Part shown: positions 25,597 to 34,084 of the stretch, piece by piece
Layout of the letters: every line of letters starts with the position of its first letter
How positions within the stretch are numbered: the stretch's first letter is position 1
Assembly: GCA_910584975.1 (NCBI GenBank)
Contig: CAJUEA010000002.1
Location: 69,153-133,152, forward strand
Direction: 5' to 3'
DNA length: 64,000 nucleotides
From: an uncultured Christensenella sp.
Lineage (GTDB): Bacteria > Bacillota > Clostridia > Christensenellales > UBA3700
Made by a program: the position numbers and the translations under genes
The notes under the pieces: generated by a model
What the model was told of the DNA's origin: nothing
What the model saw: only the letters and a program-made list of their open reading frames with translations
Database searches by the model: none

Positions 25597-27717
25597 ATGG
25601 AAAACAACAAAAAAAGAATCACAGATTATTTTGGAGAATATGTGTTTAATGACGATGTTATGCAAGAGTATATGTCAGAGGACACATATAAAGAGTTGCA
25701 CGAAGTTATGGATTCTGGTAAGCCTTTGGGGTTGGATCTTGCAAATCGTGTGGCAGCAAGCATGAAAGAATGGGCAATGAACAATGGTGCAACACACTAT
25801 ACACATTGGTTTCAACCATTGACTGGTGCAACAGCAGAAAAACACGATAGTTTTATTAGCATTGATAAGCATGGCAAAACAATACTTGAGTTTACTGGCA
25901 AAAATCTTTCAAAAGGAGAGGCAGATGCGTCAAGTTTTCCAAGTGGTGGAATAAGGGCTGTTTTTGAGGCAAGAGGTTACACAGTTTGGGATTGTTCTTC
26001 TCCTGCGTTTATCAAAAAAATTGCAAATGATAGGGCGATACTTTACATACCTACTGCTTTTTGCAGTTATACAGGTGAAGCGCTTGACAAAAAAACTCCA
26101 TTGCTTAGAAGTATGGAGGCTTTAAATCGTGAAGGCGTAAGACTTATGCATTTGCTTGGTTACAATGATGTAAACAAAGTTGTGGCAAATGTTGGTGGTG
26201 AGCAAGAGTATTTTTTGATTGACAAAAAACATTACGAAAAGCGTACTGACTTGAAATTTACTGGCAGAACCTTGTTTGGCAGCAATGCACCAAAAGGACA
26301 AGAGCAAAACGACCAATATTACGCAAGTATAAAAACAAGAGTTTCCAATTTTATGGCAGAGCTTAATGACGAGCTTTGGAAATTGGGGATAACTGCAAAA
26401 ACTCAGCATAATGAGGCTGCACCAGCCCAACACGAGCTTGCACCAATTTTTTGCACTGCTAACATTGCAACAGACCAAAATCAGATTATTATGGATACAA
26501 TGAAAAAAGTTGCTGAAAAGTTTGATTTAGTTTGCCTTTTGCACGAAAAGCCTTTTGCAAATGTAAACGGCAGTGGAAAGCACAACAACTGGTCAATGCT
26601 TACTGACACAGGCATTAATCTTTTGAAACCTGGCAAAAAGCCAAGTGAAAACACATTGTTTTTGTTGTCTCTTGTGGCAGTTATTTCCGGAGTGGATGAG
26701 TATGCTGATTTGATAAGAGCAAGTGCTGCTAACCCGGGTAATGAACACAGATTGGGTGGACACGAGGCACCTCCTTGCATAATATCTGTTTATATCGGAG
26801 AGGATTTGCAAGCTGTTATTGACAATTTTATTGCAGGAAACAGCAGTGATGTTATGCAAAAGCAATTTATCAATACAGGTGTAAATTACCTTGCTGAACT
26901 AAGCAAAGATACAAGTGACCGCAATAGAACAAGTCCTTTTGCATTCACTGGAAACAAGTTTGAGTTTAGGATGGTTGGTTCTTCTGCAACACTTGCAAAC
27001 CCTAACACAACAATCAATACGATTGTGGCAGAAATGTTTTCACGAATTGCCGACGAGCTGGAATTGGTTGACGAAAGACTTAGAGATAAAATGGTTGTGG
27101 ATATTATCAAGCGTTTGTATGCAAAACATAATCGCGTGATTTTTAACGGCAATAACTATTCCACAGATTGGATAAAAGAGGCAAGAAGGCGTGGCTTGCG
27201 CAATATCAAAAGCTGTGTGGATGCCTATGAATATTTGATTGAAAGAAGGTCAGTAAACTTGTTTGAAAAACACAAGGTTATGTCTGAAGTTGAGCTTTTG
27301 TCTCGCCGTGAAATTTATCTTGATATTTACAACAAGATTATCAATGTTGAGGCACGCACAATGCTAATGATGGTTAAACACGAAATTATTCCTGCCATCA
27401 TTGACTATAAGGATAAGCTTGCAAACGCCATTATCAAATTGAATAAAATTGACAGTACCTATAGCAATGTAGAGCAAAATTTGCTTAAAAACTTTGTTGA
27501 AATTTTGGATAATATTTATGCAGATTTGCTTGAATTGGAAAGGGTGCATTCTCAAGCTTTAAAAGCAAACACAAACAGAAGAAAAGCAATTTTGTTCCGT
27601 GATCAAGTTGTGGCACAAATGGAAAAAATCAGAGTTAATGTTGACAATGCCGAAAAATTGTTGCCAAAAGATGCTTTGCCTTTCCCTAACTATGCTGATA
27701 TGTTGTTTTACGAATAA
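25597..27717 (+). CDS. glnN: Type III glutamine synthetase
   Basis: Makes glutamine from glutamate, ammonia and ATP; the GSIII form is a large dodecamer typical of Bacteroidetes, cyanobacteria and many Clostridia. The 706-aa length fits GSIII (about 700-730), not GSI. Typical segments are THWFQPLTGATAEKHDSF, 'ASSFPSGGIRAVFEARGYT', 'GGEQEYFLID' with metal-binding Glu, 'QHELAPIF' and 'NGSGKHNNWSM'. It follows a LysR gene by 10 bases with GAGGGG before the ATG. It probably assimilates ammonium in the gut. Confidence 0.96.
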   Translation: MENNKKRITDYFGEYVFNDDVMQEYMSEDTYKELHEVMDSGKPLGLDLANRVAASMKEWAMNNGATHYTHWFQPLTGATAEKHDSFISIDKHGKTILEFTGKNLSKGEADASSFPSGGIRAVFEARGYTVWDCSSPAFIKKIANDRAILYIPTAFCSYTGEALDKKTPLLRSMEALNREGVRLMHLLGYNDVNKVVANVGGEQEYFLIDKKHYEKRTDLKFTGRTLFGSNAPKGQEQNDQYYASIKTRVSNFMAELNDELWKLGITAKTQHNEAAPAQHELAPIFCTANIATDQNQIIMDTMKKVAEKFDLVCLLHEKPFANVNGSGKHNNWSMLTDTGINLLKPGKKPSENTLFLLSLVAVISGVDEYADLIRASAANPGNEHRLGGHEAPPCIISVYIGEDLQAVIDNFIAGNSSDVMQKQFINTGVNYLAELSKDTSDRNRTSPFAFTGNKFEFRMVGSSATLANPNTTINTIVAEMFSRIADELELVDERLRDKMVVDIIKRLYAKHNRVIFNGNNYSTDWIKEARRRGLRNIKSCVDAYEYLIERRSVNLFEKHKVMSEVELLSRREIYLDIYNKIINVEARTMLMMVKHEIIPAIIDYKDKLANAIIKLNKIDSTYSNVEQNLLKNFVEILDNIYADLLELERVHSQALKANTNRRKAILFRDQVVAQMEKIRVNVDNAEKLLPKDALPFPNYADMLFYE

Positions 27718-27820
27718 AATATGAGCAAAATGTTGATATAATACAACAAATATAACTTTATAGATTTTTTAAAATCAATTTAATTAAAAGTTACTTTTTT
27801 GATAAAAAGGAGAGATATAA

Positions 27821-29608
27821 ATGAAAAAAATGACTTCATATGAGCTTAGAGAGGCTTATTTAGAGTTTTTTAAAAGTAAAAATCATAGTATAATTGACAG
27901 CAGTTCATTGATTCCTGAAAATGACCCTACAGTTTTGTTTACCACAGCAGGTATGCACCCACTTGTGCCATATTTGCTTGGACAAAAACATCCTCAAGGT
28001 ACAAGACTTTGCGATGTTCAAAAGTGCGTTAGAACAGGCGATATTGACGAGGTTGGCGATAGCACTCATTGCACATTTTTTGAAATGCTTGGCAACTGGT
28101 CACTTGGAGATTACTTTAAAAAAGAAAGCATTGGTTGGAGCTTTGAATTTTTGACAAAAGTGCTTGAAATCCCTGTGGAGAAAATTGCTGTTACAGTGTT
28201 TGAGGGAGATGAGGATGCTCCTCGCGATGAAGTTTCTGCAAACATATGGGCAGAACTTGGCATCAGTCGTGATAGCATTTACTATTTGCCTAAAAAACAT
28301 AACTGGTGGGGACCAGCTGGACAAACAGGACCTTGTGGTGGCGATACAGAGATTTTTATTGACACAGGTAAGCCAAAATGTTCAGAAAAATGTTCTCCTG
28401 CTTGCGATTGTGGCAAATATGTTGAGATTTGGAACAATGTTTTTATGGAGTATAACAAAACTATTGACGGAAAATTTGAGCCATTAAAGCAAAAAAATGT
28501 TGATACTGGTATGGGATTAGAAAGAACAATCTGTATGTTGAACGGCGTTACAAGCGTTTATGAAACTGACTTTTTCAGCGATATTATCAAATTGATTGAA
28601 AGTTTGTCAGGCAAAAATTATTTGCAGAATGAAAATGTTACAAAAGCAATGCGAGTTATTGCAGATCATATTCGTACAGCAACATTTATTTTGGGCGATG
28701 ACAAGGGTATTACTCCGTCAAATGTTGACCAAGGCTATGTTTTAAGAAGACTTATCAGAAGAGCAGTTAGATTTGCAAGAGTTATTGAAATGCCACAAGA
28801 GGGTATTTTGCAAGTATCAAAAGCTTTTGTAAATAAGTATAAGGAAATTTATCACGAGCTTGGCAGAAATGAAGACAAAATCATTTTGGAGCTTGAAAAA
28901 GAAATTGAAAGATTTAGCAAAACAATCGAAAACGGCTTGAGAGAAATTGAAAAAGTAATGAAATTTATGCAAAACAATATTCTTAATGGAAAAACTGCTT
29001 TCAGATTGTATGATACTTTTGGATTCCCTCTTGAAATGACAGTGGAAATTTGTAAAGAAAAAGGCTTTGATGTGGATATTGAAGGATATCACAAAGCTTT
29101 CAGTGAACATCAGTTGAAGTCTCAAAAGGGTGCAGAACAAAAGTTTAAGGGTGGATTGGCTGACAATGGTGAGGCAACTACAAACTTACATACTGCAACA
29201 CATATTATGAATGCTTGCTTAAAAAAAGTGCTAAATGACAGCAATATTCAACAAAAGGGTAGTAATATCACTGCAGAAAGATTGAGATTTGATTTCAATT
29301 TTGATAGACCTTTGACAGATGCTGAAAAACAAGCTGTTGAAGATATGGTTAACAGTGTAATTGACAGAAAAATTGACATTATCTGCGAGGAAATGACTGT
29401 TGATGAGGCAAAAGAACAAGGTGCTATTGGTGTGTTTGACTCTAAATATTCAGAAAAAGTAAAAGTTTATACTATTGGAGATGTTTCAAAAGAGATTTGT
29501 GGTGGACCACACGCAAAAAATACTGGCGACCTTGGCAAATTTAAAATTGTTAAAGAGCAATCTTCAAGTGCAGGTATTAGGCGTATAAAAGCAACTTTGA
29601 CAAAATAA
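27821..29608 (+). CDS. alaS: Alanyl-tRNA synthetase, short form lacking C-Ala domain
   Basis: Charges tRNA-Ala. The class II catalytic core is intact from residue 1 ('ELREAYLEFFKSKNHSII', TAGMHPLVPYLLG, GMGLERT), followed by the recognition domain. The editing domain carries its zinc motifs HTATH (near 466) and CGGPH (near 562). The protein stops at 595 aa just after 'SAGIRRIKATLTK', whereas standard bacterial AlaRS has about 870 aa with a C-terminal oligomerisation/C-Ala domain. No continuation is found in any frame in the following 350 bases, so it is a natural short form, not a frameshift. GGAGAG precedes the ATG. Confidence 0.88.
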   Translation: MKKMTSYELREAYLEFFKSKNHSIIDSSSLIPENDPTVLFTTAGMHPLVPYLLGQKHPQGTRLCDVQKCVRTGDIDEVGDSTHCTFFEMLGNWSLGDYFKKESIGWSFEFLTKVLEIPVEKIAVTVFEGDEDAPRDEVSANIWAELGISRDSIYYLPKKHNWWGPAGQTGPCGGDTEIFIDTGKPKCSEKCSPACDCGKYVEIWNNVFMEYNKTIDGKFEPLKQKNVDTGMGLERTICMLNGVTSVYETDFFSDIIKLIESLSGKNYLQNENVTKAMRVIADHIRTATFILGDDKGITPSNVDQGYVLRRLIRRAVRFARVIEMPQEGILQVSKAFVNKYKEIYHELGRNEDKIILELEKEIERFSKTIENGLREIEKVMKFMQNNILNGKTAFRLYDTFGFPLEMTVEICKEKGFDVDIEGYHKAFSEHQLKSQKGAEQKFKGGLADNGEATTNLHTATHIMNACLKKVLNDSNIQQKGSNITAERLRFDFNFDRPLTDAEKQAVEDMVNSVIDRKIDIICEEMTVDEAKEQGAIGVFDSKYSEKVKVYTIGDVSKEICGGPHAKNTGDLGKFKIVKEQSSSAGIRRIKATLTK

Positions 29609-29753
29609 TTTTGTATTAATAGGGCATAAGTGCAAATTTATTTCATTTATTGTTGAAAAGGTTGAATATTGTTTTATTTAGCTTTTTAAAAGATCTCAAA
29701 ATTGAATTGATTTGAAATTATTTCTATTAAATGTAATAAAAAATAATATTTAA

Positions 29754-29788
29754 AAATGCTTAATGTTTTGTATCATTAAGCGTTTTTT
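29754..29788 (+). terminator. Rho-independent terminator after alaS
   Basis: Arms ATGCTTAATG and CATTAAGCGT with an 8-base loop, followed by TTTTTTG. It lies 150 bases after alaS; the rest of the 355-base gap is AT-rich and contains the next promoter. Confidence 0.85.
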
Positions 29789-29898
29789 TGCCATATTTTA
29801 TGCTGTTGTTAAATAAGAATAACTTGTTAAAAATTAAAGGGGTTTATTGTGTGGCAAAACTTATAATTATATAAATTTTGGAATATAAGGCATTTTAA

Positions 29899-29927
29899 TT
29901 GACTTTTATGTGGGATAGTGCTATTCT
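29899..29927 (+). promoter_or_regulatory. Promoter of the 81-aa Cys-rich protein gene
   Basis: TTGACT (29899-29904), 17-base spacer ending TGC, TATTCT (29922-29927). Close to a sigma-A consensus with an extended -10. Confidence 0.65.
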
Positions 29928-29963
29928 TAATGTATAAATTATAAAAAAATCGAGGTGATATAA

Positions 29964-30209
29964 ATGGCTACAGCAAAACAATTGGAGACCAAACAAACTG
30001 AGCTTGACATTAAAAAATGGACTGACAGTGAGAGTGGTACAGATATGTGCGGTACATATGACTATTGTGATAAATGTGATAAGGAAAAAGATTATCCTTG
30101 TGCAAGAGCATATTACGCAAAGAACGCACCTGCTAAGACTGCTGCTAAAACAACTAAGACAACTACAACTAAGACAACAACAGCAAAAAAAGCACCTGCT
30201 AAAAAATAA
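29964..30209 (+). CDS. Small Cys-rich protein with Thr/Lys/Ala tail
   Basis: An 81-aa protein. Residues 20-50 contain four cysteines in MCGTYDYCDKC...PCARAYY, arranged like a small metal-binding knuckle. From residue 54 the sequence becomes a low-complexity basic tail of Ala, Lys and Thr (KTTKTTTTKTTTAKKAPAKK) resembling histone H1-like or DNA/RNA-binding tails. GAGGTG lies before the ATG. It has its own promoter and a strong terminator, so it is probably highly expressed. No family is recognised; nucleic-acid or polyphosphate binding is a guess from composition. Confidence 0.7.
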   Translation: MATAKQLETKQTELDIKKWTDSESGTDMCGTYDYCDKCDKEKDYPCARAYYAKNAPAKTAAKTTKTTTTKTTTAKKAPAKK

Positions 30210-30226
30210 TAAAAAACAAAAAAAAG

Positions 30227-30255
30227 AACGGCAATTTGATTGCCGTTTTTTTTGT
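30227..30255 (+). terminator. Rho-independent terminator
   Basis: Perfect 8-bp stem AACGGCAA/TTGCCGTT with a TTTGA loop and an eight-T tract. Confidence 0.95.
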
Positions 30256-30404
30256 TTTGTGTTAAAGATAAATTGCTTTTAATTTTTGGCGATTTATCTT
30301 TTTTTAATTATCATTTAGTATTAGCTTTATAAAATACTGCTAACGATTTGCAATTTATTTTGCCTGTAATGCATAGTATTTTTTGTTTTAAATATTAATT
30401 AGTG

Positions 30405-30415
30405 TCGATTTTTGA
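30405..30415. repeat. Short dispersed intergenic motif, copy 1
   Basis: TTAGTGTCGATTTTTGATGGATTTT surrounds the shared core TCGATTTTTGA. Longer, near-identical copies occur at 43407-43437 and 61296-61327. The 130 bases around it between a terminator and the GH36 stop hold nothing else. Confidence 0.35.
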
Positions 30416-30422
30416 TGGATTT

Positions 30423-32093
30423 TTAGTCAATACTGCCGTCAACAATTTCGCCTGTGTTTATGTTGAAAGACAAATTGTGTGGCACATCATTTTCAATATA
30501 ATTGATTTCGATAATTTCATTAGTTTTGTATTCAGCAGAAACAACTTTCTTTTTAGCACCATCCAAAGTGTCCATATAAACGGCTTTTTGTGTCTCGTTG
30601 TATTCTCCAATGTTATCACTCATAAACAATAGGTTGCCAAAAATCTTGTTGATTTTTGCAAGAAGTCTTCTTTGTTCAAATGTTGTTTTGATGTTGCTGT
30701 CTCTAAGCAAAAATACATCTGGGTCATTGCAAAAAGCTCTACCATCCAAATGGCGTCTGAAAATTGAATTTGTCACTGCGTTTGGAGTGGAAACAATCTC
30801 ATTGTTGAAAGTTGTGAAATAGTTGTTCTTTTCCCAAGTTAGTGCTTGATCTGCACCAATTCTGCAAAAATCAAACTTGCCAAAAGCAGGGAATAGTGGA
30901 ACGCCACATCCAAGTATCAATTTTAGTCCACAACATTCGCGAAGGAAATCAACTGCATCACACATAATTTGACCTCTTGTTCTGTTGCCGTAAGGTACTA
31001 CTGCCACAGAGAATAAAAAATCAAGTTTTACCATATCATATTTCCATTCGTTTAGTACAATATTGAAAACTTTTTTGATATACTCACGCACTTCTGGATT
31101 GTAAAAATCAAGTGTGTAGTAACCACCCCAATTCATTCCAGCAAGAATATGATAACCTTTGCTGTCATTAATCAACCAGTCTTTGTGTTCGTGAGCGATT
31201 TTTGAAGAGCGTTGTGCATTGAATGGTGCAAGCCAAATACCAGCAAGCATATCTTTGCTGTGAATGTCTTCAGCAACTTGTGCCATACCTTGAGGGAATT
31301 TGACTGTATCAACGCTAAGCCAATCGCCAACAGCAGTTTGATATCCATCATCAACTTGGAAAATGTCAAGCTTGATAGGGCTGTTTGCAATGCTTTCAAG
31401 GTCACGCTTGATGATATCGTTGCTGATTTTATTGTAATAGTTATACCAACTTGTGTAACCGATTTTTTGTTTTATGCGTGGAGTTGGAATATTTGCTGTT
31501 CTGAAATATTTGTCAAAAGCTGCATCGTATTCATCCAAACAATAAAACAAATTCATCACTTCATATGTTTTGCCTGCTTTTAGGGTTAAACCTTCCAAAT
31601 CTTTTTCAACAATGATTTTGCCATTTACCATATCGGCATAAATAATGGTAAAACCTGTTTTTTCACATAAAGAGCCAAACAAATCCAAAGTGTTGCCATT
31701 GCGAATGTAAGCATAAGAAAAGCTGTGAAAAAAACCAACTTTGTTGTTGTACAATGCAAAATTGTAGTCGCCACTACGACTTGCTTTGGTAAAATACTCA
31801 ATGTTTTTTGAAAGACCACTTAAACCTTTTTGAATGTCATTTTTGCTGTATTCTCTGCTGTAACTCCAACTTTGGTATCCATTTGCAAAAAAGCGAGCAT
31901 TTTCGCCAAAATCATAGTCAAACTCCAATGTAAACTTTATTTGTTCCATTTTTACGGTGTTGTGCAAAGTGAAAGCAACGCTGTTTTCTGTGTCATTGAT
32001 ATCAATTATGTAATGACCTGTTTTTGGATTGCTGCTTGCATAAAGCTTATCCTCACTTAAATAGCTGATTTTAAATTTATAATCTTTTAGCAT
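30423..32093 (-). CDS. GH36-family alpha-galactosidase
   Basis: Hydrolyses terminal alpha-galactosides such as raffinose-type sugars or galactosylated host glycans. The 556-aa protein lacks a signal peptide, so it acts in the cytoplasm. The TIM-barrel core shows 'IGYTSWYNYYNKIS', FQVDDGYQ, GIWLAPF, then MVKLDFLF with the nucleophile Asp, and CRIGAD with the candidate acid/base Asp. It is shorter than the common 700-750-aa GH36 enzymes, mainly in the N- and C-terminal domains. AAGGAG lies 8 bases before the ATG. It is monocistronic with a consensus promoter. Confidence 0.85.
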   Translation of the reverse strand: MLKDYKFKISYLSEDKLYASSNPKTGHYIIDINDTENSVAFTLHNTVKMEQIKFTLEFDYDFGENARFFANGYQSWSYSREYSKNDIQKGLSGLSKNIEYFTKASRSGDYNFALYNNKVGFFHSFSYAYIRNGNTLDLFGSLCEKTGFTIIYADMVNGKIIVEKDLEGLTLKAGKTYEVMNLFYCLDEYDAAFDKYFRTANIPTPRIKQKIGYTSWYNYYNKISNDIIKRDLESIANSPIKLDIFQVDDGYQTAVGDWLSVDTVKFPQGMAQVAEDIHSKDMLAGIWLAPFNAQRSSKIAHEHKDWLINDSKGYHILAGMNWGGYYTLDFYNPEVREYIKKVFNIVLNEWKYDMVKLDFLFSVAVVPYGNRTRGQIMCDAVDFLRECCGLKLILGCGVPLFPAFGKFDFCRIGADQALTWEKNNYFTTFNNEIVSTPNAVTNSIFRRHLDGRAFCNDPDVFLLRDSNIKTTFEQRRLLAKINKIFGNLLFMSDNIGEYNETQKAVYMDTLDGAKKKVVSAEYKTNEIIEINYIENDVPHNLSFNINTGEIVDGSID

Positions 32094-32206
32094 AGTTTGC
32101 TCCTTAAAATGATTTTTTAATTTTTTTGTTTATTTTTTCATTTCTGATATATTATTATTGTTTTTAAAATTGTTTAAAAATAATTAATACATAATTATTT
32201 AGGTAT

Positions 32207-32235
32207 ATTATAATACAACTAAACAAAAATGTCAA
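32207..32235 (-). promoter_or_regulatory. Consensus promoter of GH36 gene
   Basis: On the minus strand TTGACA (32235-32230), 17-base spacer, TATAAT (32212-32207). A perfect sigma-A promoter in front of a catabolic gene suggests a repressor site nearby, but I see no clear palindrome. Confidence 0.8.
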
Positions 32236-32308
32236 TATGTGGTATCTTTTTTGTTATTAAAAGTAATTTATACTGACTATAATCGCATAAACTATAAGCG
32301 AGGTTAAT

Positions 32309-33007
32309 ATGAATAAAAAAGTTATTATCGAAAAAGACAACGAAATTGCCTATGATTACTTAGTTAATAATTTTGCTGGCAGTGGCATTAAATTTAAATT
32401 AAAAAAATCTTATTCCTTTATTTTTTTTGATATTGATTTGGGGGATAGTCAACTGGAAAGCTTTTTGAAACACACTGCAAAGGCAATAATTTTGTGGGGT
32501 AAATACAATGCTATCACCAGTGCTTTTACAGGGGTGGAACTTGGCTATGCAAATGTTGCGTGTTTGGCAGCATTGCTTTATTTTGATATTGAAGGCGAGC
32601 TTGAACAAGTGTTGAAAGTTATAGGTGGAAAAGACACAATTTCTGTTGAAGGCACTTTGAATTTTAAGCTTGACGATTTGCGTGATAGTTGGGAAGAACT
32701 CAAAAGCATTGGCGAGGTGCTTGTTTACAATGAGTCGGAACAAGATATTTATAATGTTACCAATTTTTTGATGTCAAACAGAAGTGGAGATAAAAGCTTG
32801 TTTTTAGCACAATACCCTGACATTTTGCTTGCAAATGTTTCTGACGGCGTGATGGTGGAAAACATAAAGTTATACAAAAATGATGATTTCAATTTGATTA
32901 ATACAATTGTTGCAGAATGTCCGACAGAACTTATAATTGAAAAAAATCAAATTAAAAATCCACTTTATGATTGCTTGTCAAATATAATAAAAATAAGAAT
33001 GCTTTAG
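32309..33007 (+). CDS. Hypothetical protein, possibly YtxC-like sporulation protein
   Basis: A 232-aa soluble protein with no catalytic motif that I recognise. The last 35 residues ('INTIVAECPTELIIEKNQIKNPLYDCLSNIIKIRM') resemble the ending of YtxC-type putative sporulation proteins, which have a P..I.I......... L...I..IF..R pattern. It lies just before cwlD on the same strand, a sporulation context, but 127 bases and a separate promoter lie between. The assignment is weak; treat as unknown if no profile match is found. Confidence 0.4.
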   Translation: MNKKVIIEKDNEIAYDYLVNNFAGSGIKFKLKKSYSFIFFDIDLGDSQLESFLKHTAKAIILWGKYNAITSAFTGVELGYANVACLAALLYFDIEGELEQVLKVIGGKDTISVEGTLNFKLDDLRDSWEELKSIGEVLVYNESEQDIYNVTNFLMSNRSGDKSLFLAQYPDILLANVSDGVMVENIKLYKNDDFNLINTIVAECPTELIIEKNQIKNPLYDCLSNIIKIRML

Positions 33008-33078
33008 TCTTTGCATTATTCTTGCTATAAAATAATGTAGGCATTTTGCAAAATTAAACAAATAGCCTTATATCAAAT

Positions 33079-33108
33079 GAATATTTTAATATGGCTTGTT
33101 CATATGAT
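33079..33108 (+). promoter_or_regulatory. Sigma-E-like sporulation promoter of cwlD
   Basis: GAATATT (33079-33085), 15-base spacer, CATATGAT (33101-33108). The -35 matches the sigma-E kmATATT pattern exactly and the -10 matches at six of eight places. The predicted start near 33115 is about 20 bases before the chosen ATG. cwlD is sigma-E dependent in Bacillus. Confidence 0.55.
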
Positions 33109-33134
33109 TATATAGATAAACTTTGAAGGTGAAT

Positions 33135-33815
33135 ATGATTATAAGAAAAGAACATGTTATTGTGGCAAGTGTTTTTGTGATGGCAGTGGTTGCAACAATT
33201 CTTTGTGCGTTTTATATTCCTGTCAACAACAGCTTGGCAAAAGGTGTGGTTGTTGTTGATGCAGGTCATGGCGGTATGGATGGTGGTGTGTCATACGGCA
33301 ATATGATTGAGGCAACCATTAATTTGGAAATGGCAAGAGAATTTAAAAGTATTCTTGAAGACAGAGGTTATAAGGTTGTGCTTACAAGAGAAAGCACAAA
33401 TTCCTTGGCATCAAAAAAGAAAGATGATATGCAAAAACGCAAAGAAATCATTTTGAAAAGTAAGCCTGATATGGTTGTTAGTTTGCATGTCAATAAGTAC
33501 CAGGACAGCAAACGCAGGGGGGTGCAAGTTTTTTATGATGACACCAAAAAAAATAAAGATGTGGGGGAGCAACTGCAATATTTGATAAACAGCAATGTTA
33601 ACAAAAAATATGCTGGCAGAGATGATTTGAAAAGCTTAGCTGGAGATTATTTTATTTGCAAATGCACACCATATCCGACGGTAATTGTTGAGTGTGGTTT
33701 TATCTCAAACGAAGGAGATAGAAAATTGCTTAATGATAGCAGTTATAAAAAACATTTGCTATCCACAATTGCTGATGGAATTGATAGTATGATGTTGAGC
33801 AAAGTATCTGCATAA
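33135..33815 (+). CDS. cwlD: Germination-specific N-acetylmuramoyl-L-alanine amidase CwlD
   Basis: A zinc amidase needed for muramic-lactam formation in spore cortex. One N-terminal membrane/signal segment (residues 8-28) precedes an Amidase_3 domain. Zinc ligands and catalytic residues are visible: DAGHGG, the Glu in EATINLEMA, SLHVN and the catalytic Glu in VIVECGF. The length of 226 aa fits CwlD. I use the ATG at 33135 with GAAGGTGA just upstream (spacing short); a TTG at 33123 would add four residues. A sigma-E-like promoter precedes it. Confidence 0.87.
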   Translation: MIIRKEHVIVASVFVMAVVATILCAFYIPVNNSLAKGVVVVDAGHGGMDGGVSYGNMIEATINLEMAREFKSILEDRGYKVVLTRESTNSLASKKKDDMQKRKEIILKSKPDMVVSLHVNKYQDSKRRGVQVFYDDTKKNKDVGEQLQYLINSNVNKKYAGRDDLKSLAGDYFICKCTPYPTVIVECGFISNEGDRKLLNDSSYKKHLLSTIADGIDSMMLSKVSA

Positions 33816-33985
33816 ATAAAATAAAAGCTTGTTATAAAGCAAGTTATTAATTTTAAACTGATAATTATGTTTTCTCAGAAATCCAATGATTGCAATCCGT
33901 CGATTTTAGATTCAGTCAAGAATAAAAGCCAATGTGCAGATAAGAGAATTTGTTTTTTTTGTACTAGGTAGGAACAAGATGAAAT

Positions 33986-34022
33986 AAAAAAATCTGATTC
34001 GGTAGCCGAGTCAGATTTTTTG
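33986..34022. terminator. Bidirectional terminator between cwlD and typA
   Basis: Arms of 17 bases (AAAAAATCTGATTCGG... with CCGAGTCAGATTTTTT) enclose a TAG loop, one G-T mismatch. A-rich and T-rich flanks serve both converging genes. Confidence 0.92.
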
Positions 34023-34084
34023 TTAACTTGTGAATACAACTAGATATTCTAGTGGTTCAAAACAAGGCTTTTGCCGTTGCTTGT

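Noticed and set aside
27821..29963. Frameshift as the reason for the short alaS
   Set aside because: The 350 bases after the stop show no C-Ala-like sequence in any frame and contain a terminator and the next promoter.
30423..32093. Treating the GH36 gene as part of the fucosidase/GH98 locus
   Set aside because: It is 20 kb away, on the other strand, with unrelated genes between; only a metabolic link is possible.
33123..33134. TTG start for cwlD at 33123
   Set aside because: It would be only about 8 bases from the predicted transcript start and has no binding site; the ATG at 33135 is preferred though its spacing is short.
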